Below, in pieces: positions 26,147 through 34,108 of a stretch of DNA of 64,000 nt. Made by a program: the position numbers and the translations under genes. Position 1 is the stretch's first letter. Every line of letters begins with the position of its first letter. Under the pieces are notes generated by a model. It searched no databases and was not told the DNA's origin. It saw only the letters and a list, made by a program, of their open reading frames with translations. The DNA comes from an uncultured Flavobacteriaceae bacterium (GTDB lineage Bacteria > Bacteroidota > Bacteroidia > Flavobacteriales > Flavobacteriaceae), in NCBI GenBank assembly GCA_947497245.1, contig CANMFO010000001.1:1644290-1708289 (forward strand), in the 5' to 3' direction.

Positions 26147-27423
26147 TCTTCAAACTGTCGCAGGGTTTTTACGATGATCGCAATACAATCCAATAGTTGT
26201 TCCTTGTCCATCACCAATGGGGGCGCGAATCGGATAATGTTCCCATGGGTCGGTTTGGCAAGAAGTCCGTTTTCCTTTAGGGCCATACAAATATCCCAGG
26301 CCGTTGAACTCTCAGGGGAATCATTGATCAATATGGCATTCAAGAGACCTTTTCCCCGAACGGCATTCACAAGCTTGCAACTTGGAATGAACGCATTGAG
26401 CTCTTCCCTGAAGATTTCTCCAAGTTCATGGGCATTCTGGGCCAATCCCTCTTCCTTCACCACTTCCAAAGCAGCGATTGCGATTGCTGCGGCGGTAGGG
26501 TTTCCGCCAAAGGTGCTCCCATGATTCCCTGGGCGTATCACACCCATTACCCCATCGTTGGCCAGAACAGCGGAGACAGGATACGCACCACCGGACAAGG
26601 CCTTTCCCAAGATTAGGATATCGGCCTTTACCTCCGGGCTCCCGCTACAGTGCCTGTCTGCACAACGGCAGTTGCCACAGGTGGCCAACAGCCTTCCAGT
26701 ACGCGCTATTCCGGTCTGCACCTCATCCGCGATGAACAGCACATTGTACTTTTCGCAAAGGGCCTTGGCCCCTGCCAAATAACCCTCGGATGGAACATGG
26801 ACCCCAGCCTCCCCTTGAATGGGTTCCACCAAAAACCCGGCTATATTGCCATTCTTCTTCAAAGCCGATTCCAGGGCCTCAAGATTGTCGTACTCCACTT
26901 TGATGAACCCTTTGGTAAAGGGTCCAAAATTCTCACGGGCCACCTCATCGTTGGAAAAGGAGATAATGGTGGTGGTCCTTCCATGGAAATTATTGTTGCA
27001 CACAATGATCTGTGCTTCATTCTCCGATATCCCCTTTTTCTCATAGGCCCATTTTCTGCATAATTTCAAGGCGGTTTCCACCGCTTCCGCCCCAGTATTC
27101 ATGGGCAACAATCTATCGAACCCAAAAGTTTCCGTTGCATATTTTTCATACCTGCCGAGCATGTCGTTATAGAATGCCCTTGAGGTTAAACCAAGGGTCT
27201 GTGCCTGCGCTATCATCGCGGCCACAATTTTGGGATGGCAATGTCCTTGGTTAACTGCAGAATAGGCCGATAAGAAATCATAGTATCTCTTTCCTTCCAC
27301 GTCCCACACATATACACCTTCCCCCCTGCTCAGGACCACAGGTAGCGGATGATAGTTATGGGCGCCGTATTTGTCTTCCAATGCGATCGCATCTTGGGAA
27401 GTTATTCTTTCTAAAACCGACAT
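26143..27423 (-). CDS. rocD: Ornithine--oxo-acid aminotransferase
   Basis: The 426-residue PLP enzyme converts L-ornithine and 2-oxoglutarate to glutamate semialdehyde and glutamate. Family marks are KYGAHNYHPLPVVLSRGEGV near 18-37, MNTGAEAVETALK near 108-120, FHGRTTTIIS, DEVQTGIARTGRLL near 233-246 and the PLP lysine Lys274 in ILGKALSGGAYPVSAV. Between the aspartate loop and the lysine is an insertion with four cysteines and a histidine (Cys249, Cys252, Cys254, His258, Cys259) which the classic enzymes lack. The ATG at 27423 gives a normal N-terminus. Confidence 0.92.
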   Translation of the reverse strand: MSVLERITSQDAIALEDKYGAHNYHPLPVVLSRGEGVYVWDVEGKRYYDFLSAYSAVNQGHCHPKIVAAMIAQAQTLGLTSRAFYNDMLGRYEKYATETFGFDRLLPMNTGAEAVETALKLCRKWAYEKKGISENEAQIIVCNNNFHGRTTTIISFSNDEVARENFGPFTKGFIKVEYDNLEALESALKKNGNIAGFLVEPIQGEAGVHVPSEGYLAGAKALCEKYNVLFIADEVQTGIARTGRLLATCGNCRCADRHCSGSPEVKADILILGKALSGGAYPVSAVLANDGVMGVIRPGNHGSTFGGNPTAAAIAIAALEVVKEEGLAQNAHELGEIFREELNAFIPSCKLVNAVRGKGLLNAILINDSPESSTAWDICMALKENGLLAKPTHGNIIRFAPPLVMDKEQLLDCIAIIVKTLRQFEE

Positions 27424-27737
27424 GATAAAAAATTACTTTAAATAAAACTTCAGCAATTCCTTCTTTGGGAGAGAAATCATCCTATTGTAGAGCTGCTAAA
27501 TTACAAAAAAGAAGAACAATTCGACCATGCGGCCGCCCGGATTTGATGCCCATCGATCAAACCACGGCCGGTCAAGGTCCGGGCACCGAGCTGTGGCCCA
27601 GGATATTTTGCCCAAGTTTTTATTTCTTTTTTTTGAGCACTCCGTTATGAAAAGTGCCTGTGGCAAGAGAACCCAAAGTGGGGCACTTTCTCTCGAAAAG
27701 ACCCGTCCAAAAAGGAAAGGGATGTCCCCTCCCAAGG
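27424..27737. other. Structured intergenic region upstream of rocD
   Basis: No gene is supported in these 314 bases. Two minus-strand hairpins can be drawn. The first pairs 27540-27547 with 27556-27563 (eight pairs, one of them G-T, loop of eight) and is extended by CGGCCG at 27530-27535 and 27565-27570; a T-rich stretch follows it, so it may end the sigma-factor operon. The second pairs AAAGTGCC (27651-27658) with GGCACTTT (27682-27689) over a long loop. No exact -7 box for rocD is seen; TAATTTAG near 27498 has one mismatch. Confidence 0.4.
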
Positions 27738-28118
27738 TTATTTCTCCAATTTATGCGACAGTGCCGCCACCTGAAGCTCCAATCGCTTCAATTCGCGGAG
27801 GATATCGTTCTTGTCCATCTGCATCCAGATGTAAAGCTTCAGCATCCCCATGGCGATCATACAAAGAAATCCGGCTGCGGACCATGTGATAAGTTCATTG
27901 GTCACTTGCGTATCAAAGAACCGAACAGCGCAATAGGCAAAAATCAAAAAGAGCCCGATGTGCACAAAGGTCATAACACTTACCAACCAGCCCGTTTTGC
28001 CCTTGTGTGCCTGTCCGAGCTTGGCCAGTAAATTCTGCTCCTCCAGTTCGTCATAAAATTTCGCTTCTTCCCGGGTCAAGGTCTCTTTGATCAAATCATC
28101 AATTTTTTCTTTTTTCAT
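27738..28118 (-). CDS. DUF6768-type membrane protein paired with an ECF sigma factor
   Basis: The 126-residue protein has a charged N-terminal helix (residues 1-42), two membrane helices (about 44-65 and 76-96) and a C-terminal cytoplasmic coiled coil (ILRELKRLELQVAALSHKL). It begins two bases after the sigma-factor gene, which makes it the likely membrane partner. It does not show a classical zinc-binding anti-sigma motif, so an anti-sigma role is inferred from position only. Confidence 0.78.
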   Translation of the reverse strand: MKKEKIDDLIKETLTREEAKFYDELEEQNLLAKLGQAHKGKTGWLVSVMTFVHIGLFLIFAYCAVRFFDTQVTNELITWSAAGFLCMIAMGMLKLYIWMQMDKNDILRELKRLELQVAALSHKLEK

Positions 28119-28120
28119 AA

Positions 28121-28654
28121 TTACTTTTTAAGGATGGATTTTAATTTTTCCCGCGCATGGAACAATCTCGATTTTACGGTGCCCACGGAAATGTCCAGGA
28201 TGCCGCCTATCTCCTTCAGGGAATACTCCTGCGTATAGAACAACTTGAGCACCACCTGTTGGTCATGCGGTAACGATCGGATGGCTTTTTGTAACCTTTG
28301 GATATCCGACTGACGCAATTCGGCCGCTTCCCGATCCTCGTCTTCCGCTCGCATCGCCTTCAATTTTTCCCTTTGGTACTTGTTACTGTCCAAAAAATCA
28401 AGGGATTTCCGGGTAACGATCCGCAGGGCCCAGCTACCAAAGGTATTCGGGTCCCGCAGCCCATTGAGTTTTTTTATGATAATCCCCCAGCAGTCCTGAA
28501 CGATGTCCTGTGCGGCATCGATATCCCGCGTATACCAAAAAGAATGTCTGCACAATCGATGGTGGTGCCTTTTGACCAACAGCCCCAGCGCCTTTTTGTC
28601 CCCGGACTGGTGCTGCAATACCAACAATGCGTCAAATACTTTTTTGGTGGTCAT
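28121..28654 (-). CDS. ECF RNA polymerase sigma factor
   Basis: The 177-residue protein has sigma region 2 (HHHRLCRHSFWYTRDIDAAQ, DIVQDCWGII) and region 4 with the helix-turn-helix YSLKEIGGILDISVGTVKSR. It directs RNA polymerase to a small set of promoters, probably including its own. I chose the ATG at 28654; a reading from 28777 would start inside the divergent rlmD gene and add 41 residues outside the family. It is co-transcribed with the membrane gene that follows. Confidence 0.88.
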   Translation of the reverse strand: MTTKKVFDALLVLQHQSGDKKALGLLVKRHHHRLCRHSFWYTRDIDAAQDIVQDCWGIIIKKLNGLRDPNTFGSWALRIVTRKSLDFLDSNKYQREKLKAMRAEDEDREAAELRQSDIQRLQKAIRSLPHDQQVVLKLFYTQEYSLKEIGGILDISVGTVKSRLFHAREKLKSILKK

Positions 28655-28764
28655 TCCCAACGTTTCTGCCTTAAAGACCGGAAGAAGTCGAAAAGGTTCA
28701 TTTTTTTTAACTTTTTTTAATAGTTTCCTTCTAAAGATAGCCGTAATAAATGCAATTCGATTGT

Positions 28765-28772
28765 TACTTTTG
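28765..28772 (+). promoter_or_regulatory. -7 box of rlmD, leaderless type
   Basis: TACTTTTG matches TAnnTTTG exactly and ends four bases before the rlmD ATG, the same spacing as at 23485. A leaderless mRNA is expected. Confidence 0.5.
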
Positions 28773-28776
28773 CCCA

Positions 28777-30186
28777 ATGCGGAAAAAGAAGAAGAGGCAA
28801 GTTTTTGAACAGGTCGAAGTGATCGATGCAGGGGCCAGGGGAAAGACCATTGGCAAAGCGCCCGATGGCAGGGTCATTTTTCTGACCAATACCGTACCCG
28901 GCGACATTGTGGATGTACTGACCACAAAAAAACGGAAAGCTTATTTTGAGGGCATCGCCACCCATTTTCACCGCCTTTCGGACAAACGGGTCACACCCAA
29001 CTGCCAACATTTTGGTGTTTGTGGCGGATGCAAATGGCAGGACATGGGCTATGAGCACCAACTGTTTTACAAGCAGAGGGAAGTGGAGAACAACCTACGC
29101 CGCATCGGACATCTGGAACTTCCCGAACTATTGCCCATTATAGGGTCCGAGCAGCGATATCTTTATCGGAACAAAATGGAGTTCTCATTTTCCGACAGCC
29201 GTTGGATGACCTTGGAGGAAATCAATTCAGGCCTTGAGATCAAGGACAAAAATGCATTGGGTTTCCATATTCCCGGAATGTGGGATAAAATTCTGGATAT
29301 AGAAAAATGTCATTTGCAACAGGATCCCTCGAATGCCATTCGGCTAGAAGTAAAGGACTTTGCCTTGAAAAACGGGCTTTCCTTTTTCAACCCAAGGAAC
29401 CAGCACGGGCTTTTACGTACATTAATGATTCGGACCGCTGCTACAGGTGAAATAATGGTATTGGTACAGTTTTTCGAGGATAGTCCGGAAAAGCGGGAGC
29501 TGTTGCTGGACCACCTTATCAAAACCTTTCCAGAAATAACCGCCCTTCTCTATGTCATCAATGAAAAACAGAACGATACCATCTACGATCAGGAAATTCG
29601 CTGCCATTCGGGCCGCGATCATATTTTTGAGGAAATGGAGGGGCTCCAGTTCAAAATCAATGCAAAATCGTTCTACCAGACGAACTCCGCACAGGCCCAC
29701 GAACTTTATAAAGTGGTGCGCGATTTTGCCGGACTGACCGGGGAGGAACTGGTTTACGATCTGTATACGGGAACGGGCACCATTGCCCAATTCATCGCTA
29801 AGGGAGCCAAGAAAGTAGTGGGAATAGAGTCCGTTCCCGATGCCATTGTGGCCGCAAAGGAAAATGCAGAACGGAATGGGCTGCAAAATGTCGTTTTTTT
29901 TGTGGGGGATATGAAAACTGTTTTCAATCCGGAATTTATCGAGGCCCACGGAACACCCGATATTATCATTACCGACCCTCCCAGGGACGGCATGCATAAG
30001 GATGTGGTACGGCAGATCTTGGAAATTGCACCGCAAAGAGTGATCTATGTGAGCTGCAACAGTGCGACACAGGCAAGGGATCTTGAACTGATGAAAGCGC
30101 ATTATGGTGTTTCCAGAGTACAGCCCGTCGATATGTTCCCGCAGACCCATCATGTTGAAAATGTCGTACTTTTGGAAAAGCTATAG
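28777..30186 (+). CDS. rlmD: 23S rRNA (uracil-C5)-methyltransferase
   Basis: The 469-residue enzyme methylates a uracil C5 in 23S rRNA with SAM. It has an N-terminal TRAM domain (VEVIDAGARGKTIGKAPDGR), the iron-sulfur cysteines in TPNCQHFGVCGGCKW plus a fourth in DIEKCHLQ, the SAM-binding YDLYTGTGTIAQFI, and the catalytic DPPRDGMH and VSCNSATQARDL segments. The exact target (U1939 or U747) cannot be told apart by eye. The ATG at 28777 follows a -7 box. DUF6452 and DUF6048 genes follow. Confidence 0.9.
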   Translation: MRKKKKRQVFEQVEVIDAGARGKTIGKAPDGRVIFLTNTVPGDIVDVLTTKKRKAYFEGIATHFHRLSDKRVTPNCQHFGVCGGCKWQDMGYEHQLFYKQREVENNLRRIGHLELPELLPIIGSEQRYLYRNKMEFSFSDSRWMTLEEINSGLEIKDKNALGFHIPGMWDKILDIEKCHLQQDPSNAIRLEVKDFALKNGLSFFNPRNQHGLLRTLMIRTAATGEIMVLVQFFEDSPEKRELLLDHLIKTFPEITALLYVINEKQNDTIYDQEIRCHSGRDHIFEEMEGLQFKINAKSFYQTNSAQAHELYKVVRDFAGLTGEELVYDLYTGTGTIAQFIAKGAKKVVGIESVPDAIVAAKENAERNGLQNVVFFVGDMKTVFNPEFIEAHGTPDIIITDPPRDGMHKDVVRQILEIAPQRVIYVSCNSATQARDLELMKAHYGVSRVQPVDMFPQTHHVENVVLLEKL

Positions 30187-30190
30187 GTAC

Positions 30191-30688
30191 ATGAACAAGT
30201 TTAAAATTGCGTTGATCGTCGTATTGGGAATCGTTGCCTTTTCTGCCTGTGAAAAGGACGATATATGTGTCGATGGGGATACACCTTTACTGGTCCTAAG
30301 GTTTTACGATAAGGACGATACCACGGAAGTAAAGGCGGTATCGGACCTGGAGGTCAAAGGGCTCAATGGAACGGAGGCCCTCGCCGCTATTCCCAACGCT
30401 TCCGCGGACTCCATTGTGATCCCGCTTCGGGCCGATACCGGTACCACTTCCTTTAGCCTGTCCAGAAACCTGACCCCGACCGATGAAAACACGGCAAACA
30501 TAGATACCATTACCTTTAATTACGAGACCCGGGAAATTTTCGTCTCGCGTGCCTGTGGTTTTATCGTCAATTATGACGGACTGAATGGTTCCACTGCCTC
30601 GGATGCCGATGTTTGGATAGATGAAATACGAATAGTAACCCCTTCGGTGGAAAACTCAAGCTCGGCCCATGTCAAGATTCTGCACTAG
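30191..30688 (+). CDS. DUF6452 family lipoprotein
   Basis: The 165-residue protein has a lipoprotein signal (VAFSAC, lipidated Cys near residue 20) and a beta-rich mature part with ICVDGDTPLLVLRFYD, ETREIFVSRACGFIVNYDGL and a short C-terminus. It matches the Bacteroidota DUF6452 family, whose role is unknown. It starts four bases after rlmD and overlaps the next gene by 20 bases. Confidence 0.82.
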   Translation: MNKFKIALIVVLGIVAFSACEKDDICVDGDTPLLVLRFYDKDDTTEVKAVSDLEVKGLNGTEALAAIPNASADSIVIPLRADTGTTSFSLSRNLTPTDENTANIDTITFNYETREIFVSRACGFIVNYDGLNGSTASDADVWIDEIRIVTPSVENSSSAHVKILH

Positions 30689-31436
30689 CATTTTTTTCCT
30701 TCTTGTTGTTTTTATGGGGTATTCCCAAAGAAAGCCCATTGATCTCAGTCCATCGGATACCCTGGAGTACAAGCAACCTTATGGACTGCGCGTGGGAATC
30801 GACCTGAGCCGGCCGCTCACTTCCTTTTTGAATGAGGACTATACAGGCTTGGAATTTGTGGGCGATTACCGACTTTCCCAAAAACTATATGTTGCTGCCG
30901 AATTGGGAAACGAGAAAAAAACGAAACAGGAAGATACCTACAACTTTACGACTTCGGGCAGCTATATAAAGGTAGGGGTCGATTACAACACCTATGGCAA
31001 TTGGTACGGCGAACAGAATATGATTACGATCGGGGGGCGATACGCGATAAGTAGTTTTAGCCAGACCGTAAACAACTATCAGATATTTCAATCGGATCGA
31101 TATTGGAGTCCAGACGGTTTTGTGGATGGTTCGGGAGGAGCCCGTGAATTCAGTGGCCGGAGCAAGTCCTGGATCGAGGCGGTGGTGGGGATAAAAATGG
31201 AGATTTTTAAGAACCTGTACCTTGGGGGCAGCGTACGTATGGGCATTTTGGTCAGTGACCCCAAAGAAGAAGAATTCTGGAACCTCTTTATTCCCGGGTT
31301 CAACAAAGTTACCGATGGCAGTCGGTTTGGTGTAGGCTACAACTATTCGATCACCTACCTGGTTCCCCTGTACAAGAAAACCAAAAAGGTGGAAAAGCCA
31401 GAGGAGAATGTGGAAGATCCTCCAGAACAGGAATAG
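30669..31436 (+). CDS. DUF6048 family outer-membrane-like protein
   Basis: The 255-residue protein has a signal peptide (1-19, ending GYSQ) and a beta-barrel-like pattern of alternating strands (YGLRVGIDLSRPLTSFLN, YIKVGVDYNTYGNWYGEQN, MITIGGRYAISSF, FGVGYNYSITYLVPLY), which matches DUF6048. It is probably a small outer-membrane beta-barrel partnered with the overlapping DUF6452 lipoprotein. The end is acidic and proline-rich. Function unknown. Confidence 0.82.
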   Translation: MSRFCTSIFFLLVVFMGYSQRKPIDLSPSDTLEYKQPYGLRVGIDLSRPLTSFLNEDYTGLEFVGDYRLSQKLYVAAELGNEKKTKQEDTYNFTTSGSYIKVGVDYNTYGNWYGEQNMITIGGRYAISSFSQTVNNYQIFQSDRYWSPDGFVDGSGGAREFSGRSKSWIEAVVGIKMEIFKNLYLGGSVRMGILVSDPKEEEFWNLFIPGFNKVTDGSRFGVGYNYSITYLVPLYKKTKKVEKPEENVEDPPEQE

Positions 31437-31439
31437 GCC

Positions 31440-31670
31440 CTAAAGTTCCCTAAATCCCTTCATAAAAATCCACTTCATCAGTATTTTTTCACCATCCTCG
31501 CCCCGTATGGCCCCAAACTTAGGTGCCAGTACATTGGCAATGATCGCAGCGGTAACCGCCAAAAAAATGCGGTTGATGGGCAAAAAATAGCCTAGGGCCA
31601 ACCGGGCGATCAGGAACAGGACGGCAAAACCGATAAAATTGAACAACAAAGCTTTGTACTTGGGTCGCAT
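31440..31670 (-). CDS. Small membrane protein of unknown function
   Basis: The 76-residue protein has two membrane helices (about 7-27 and 32-52) and a basic C-terminal end (KILMKWIFMKGFREL). I start it at the ATG at 31670; the longer frame runs back into the THUMP methyltransferase gene. It lies eight bases downstream of that gene, so it is probably co-transcribed. No family recognised. Confidence 0.65.
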   Translation of the reverse strand: MRPKYKALLFNFIGFAVLFLIARLALGYFLPINRIFLAVTAAIIANVLAPKFGAIRGEDGEKILMKWIFMKGFREL

Positions 31671-31678
31671 ACCAATTC

Positions 31679-32836
31679 CTAAATTTTGTATTTCGCCTTT
31701 TTGCTGCCCTCGTACATTACGTACTTTACCAAACGAGATTCCAGATGGCTGTTGAACACCTTTATTTTTCTGGAAGGGCGCAGCCCAACAAACTTCAGGG
31801 CTTCCAGGTTCGAAGTGATGAACCAAGCATCGGTACCGGGATAACTTTTTTTGAGGGTATCCCCAATAGCCGCATAAAAGTCTTCCATATCCAGGTTTAG
31901 GCGCTCTCCATAGGGAGGATTGAACACCATATGCAGCGGACCGTCCACCATTTTCGCCGTATCAAAGAAATTCTTGCGTTCTATGGAAATGTATTCGGCC
32001 AGGTTCGCGTTTTCAACATTGTCCTGGGCCTTCCTCACGGCAGAGGGCGCTTTGTCGTAACCCATGATCTGAAAGGGAAATTCCCGGGCCTTTTTTAAAC
32101 TGCTCGCCATTATTTTTTCATAAAGTTCCTGATCAAAGTCCTCCCATTTCTCGAAAGCAAACTCCTTTCGGTTGATGTTGGCCGGAATATTGCATGCGAT
32201 CATGGCCGCTTCTGTCAAAAATGTACCGCTCCCGCACATGGGATCCATAAAATCGGATTGCCCGTCCCATCCGCTCAATAGCAGCAGTCCCGCTGCCAGT
32301 ACTTCATTGATGGGGGCAATATTGGTCGCCGTCCGGTACCCCCTATGGTGCAACGACCTTCCCGAGCTATCCAAGGAAACATTGCAATGTTCTTTATGGA
32401 TATGGATGTTGATCCGAATGTCCGGGAACTTCACATCCACGCTGGGCCGTCTCCCATCCCTATCCCTGAACTGGTCGACTATGGCATCCTTTACCTTTTG
32501 GGAAACGTACAGTGAATGACTGAAATTATCCGATTTAATGGTAGTGTCGATGGCAAAAGTGGTATCCTCTGAAAGATATTCCGCCCAGTCCATCGCATAA
32601 ATTTTTCGGTACAGCTCGTTCTCATTGCGAAGGGTGAAGGAATGGATGGGCTTGATGATCTTTATCGCCGTCCGCAAACAAAGGTTGGCTTTGTACATAA
32701 ATCCCGTATCGCCCTCAAAGGACACGCTACGGACACCTTCCGTGACATTTCCCGCCCCCAAATTGCGTAATTCCCCGGCCAGTATCTCTTCGAACCCGAA
32801 CAGGGTCTTGGCCACCATCTTAAAATTATTGTTCAT
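31679..32836 (-). CDS. THUMP-domain SAM-dependent RNA methyltransferase
   Basis: The 385-residue protein has an N-terminal THUMP RNA-binding part (about 1-160) and a Rossmann methyltransferase domain. The SAM site reads FMDPMCGSGTFLTEAAMIA, and the catalytic loop NPPYGERL is of the type used by guanine-N2 methyltransferases (RlmL/Trm14 group). It probably modifies 23S rRNA or tRNA; the target is inferred. The -7 box is at 32857. Confidence 0.85.
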   Translation of the reverse strand: MNNNFKMVAKTLFGFEEILAGELRNLGAGNVTEGVRSVSFEGDTGFMYKANLCLRTAIKIIKPIHSFTLRNENELYRKIYAMDWAEYLSEDTTFAIDTTIKSDNFSHSLYVSQKVKDAIVDQFRDRDGRRPSVDVKFPDIRINIHIHKEHCNVSLDSSGRSLHHRGYRTATNIAPINEVLAAGLLLLSGWDGQSDFMDPMCGSGTFLTEAAMIACNIPANINRKEFAFEKWEDFDQELYEKIMASSLKKAREFPFQIMGYDKAPSAVRKAQDNVENANLAEYISIERKNFFDTAKMVDGPLHMVFNPPYGERLNLDMEDFYAAIGDTLKKSYPGTDAWFITSNLEALKFVGLRPSRKIKVFNSHLESRLVKYVMYEGSKKAKYKI

Positions 32837-32856
32837 GCACCAGACTATGCTAGTTG

Positions 32857-32864
32857 CAAAAATA
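32857..32864 (-). promoter_or_regulatory. -7 box of the THUMP methyltransferase gene
   Basis: TATTTTTG on the minus strand matches TAnnTTTG exactly and lies 20 bases before the ATG at 32836. A TTG lies 14 bases further upstream, which is shorter than normal spacing. Confidence 0.45.
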
Positions 32865-32996
32865 GGTTAATTTTAACCCAAGTAATACGATTTAATGGGA
32901 AAACGGGGAATCGGAAAAATAATGGCGCCCTAATGGCCACCGAGACGTGTGGCAAATTTCCAAAAGCACCAATACACAACCAAGCTCCAATTGCCA

Positions 32997-33668
32997 ATGA
33001 ACTATCTGCTCCCCATACTCGCCGTTTTGCTCAGTTTTGGATTTGTTTTGGTGGCCAAGCCCGGGAACAAGGAACACTTTAAACTATTGTTGGCGTTCAG
33101 TGGGGCATTTTTACTGGCCCTGACCCTATTTGAGCTCTTTCCGGAAGTTTACGCGCAAAGTGATTCCAGGACCATCGGGGTTTTTGTGATGCTGGGCATC
33201 TTGCTGCAGATTTTTTTGGAATTCTTCTCCAAGGGGGCCGAACATGGGCATGTGCACCTCGATGCCGAAAAGAGCGATTTTCCCTGGTTGTTGTTCATCA
33301 GCCTATCGATACATTCCCTCTTGGAAGGGTTTCCCATTGAAAGCAACCATACGATCTTATACGGCATCCTTATCCATAAGGTTCCGATTGCCATCATATT
33401 GAGCATCTTCTTGTTCAATTCCAAAATAATGCTTGCCAAAGCGGTCTTTTTTATTGTTTTGTTTTCATTGATGACCCCTTTGGGAAGTTATATCGCGGCC
33501 CACGTTGATCTGACAGCGAAATACATTGCGAACATCAACGCATTGGTCATTGGGGTCTTCCTGCACATATCGACCGTAATACTGTTTGAAAGTTCCGAGG
33601 GCCACCAGTTCAACCTTCGAAAATTGATCGTAATAGTGGTTGGAATTGCCCTCGCCTATTTTCTTTAA
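32997..33668 (+). CDS. ZIP family metal transporter
   Basis: The 223-residue protein has about seven to eight membrane helices and the ZIP metal-site signatures SIHSLLEGFPIES and ILIHKVPIAI near residues 100-140, with a histidine-rich loop between (EHGHVHLD). It should move zinc or iron into the cytoplasm. The ATG at 32997 gives a hydrophobic first helix. A DUF4268 gene follows after 11 bases. Confidence 0.88.
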   Translation: MNYLLPILAVLLSFGFVLVAKPGNKEHFKLLLAFSGAFLLALTLFELFPEVYAQSDSRTIGVFVMLGILLQIFLEFFSKGAEHGHVHLDAEKSDFPWLLFISLSIHSLLEGFPIESNHTILYGILIHKVPIAIILSIFLFNSKIMLAKAVFFIVLFSLMTPLGSYIAAHVDLTAKYIANINALVIGVFLHISTVILFESSEGHQFNLRKLIVIVVGIALAYFL

Positions 33669-33679
33669 CACCTTACTGT

Positions 33680-34108
33680 ATGTTCAGTAAAGAAGAATCA
33701 AAACGTTTGCGGCAGGATTTTTGGACCGCCTTTGGAAAATCGTATCGTCGTAAATGGATCTTGTACGATACCAAAATCAAAGGATTGGCCTTTAAGTTCC
33801 ATTTTGGTCTAAAAACCGCTCGGGTTTCAATGGATGTGGACCATCATGATCTGGAAACCCGAATCGCCCTTTGGGAAAAATTGGACTCCCTCCAATCGAT
33901 ATTAAAGGAGCAGTACCTTCCCGAAGCCCTGTTCGAAGATTGTTTTTTGCTTGACAACCAAAAGGAAATCTCAAGGATCTATGTGGAAAAGAAAGGGGTT
34001 TGCATCCATAACAAGGACACATGGCGGGAAACAATGCAGTTCCTAGACCGGAACATGCGGCTTTTTGAAGGCTTTTTCAAGGAATATCGGGAAATTCTTG
34101 ATCCTTAG
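33680..34108 (+). CDS. DUF4268 protein
   Basis: The 142-residue protein is DUF4268 over its whole length: DFWTAFGKSYRRKWILYDTK, FKFHFGLKTARVSMDVDHHD, and DTWRETMQFLDRNMRLFEGF. Some family members are fused to restriction-like or viral-defence proteins, but this one is solitary and no such neighbour is present. Function unknown. Its stop codon overlaps the convergent TRAP large-permease gene by four bases. Confidence 0.85.
   Translation: MFSKEESKRLRQDFWTAFGKSYRRKWILYDTKIKGLAFKFHFGLKTARVSMDVDHHDLETRIALWEKLDSLQSILKEQYLPEALFEDCFLLDNQKEISRIYVEKKGVCIHNKDTWRETMQFLDRNMRLFEGFFKEYREILDP

Noticed and set aside
33680..34108. DUF4268 gene as part of a defence system
   Set aside because: The domain occurs in some defence proteins, but it stands beside a metal transporter here with no nuclease, methylase or other defence gene nearby.
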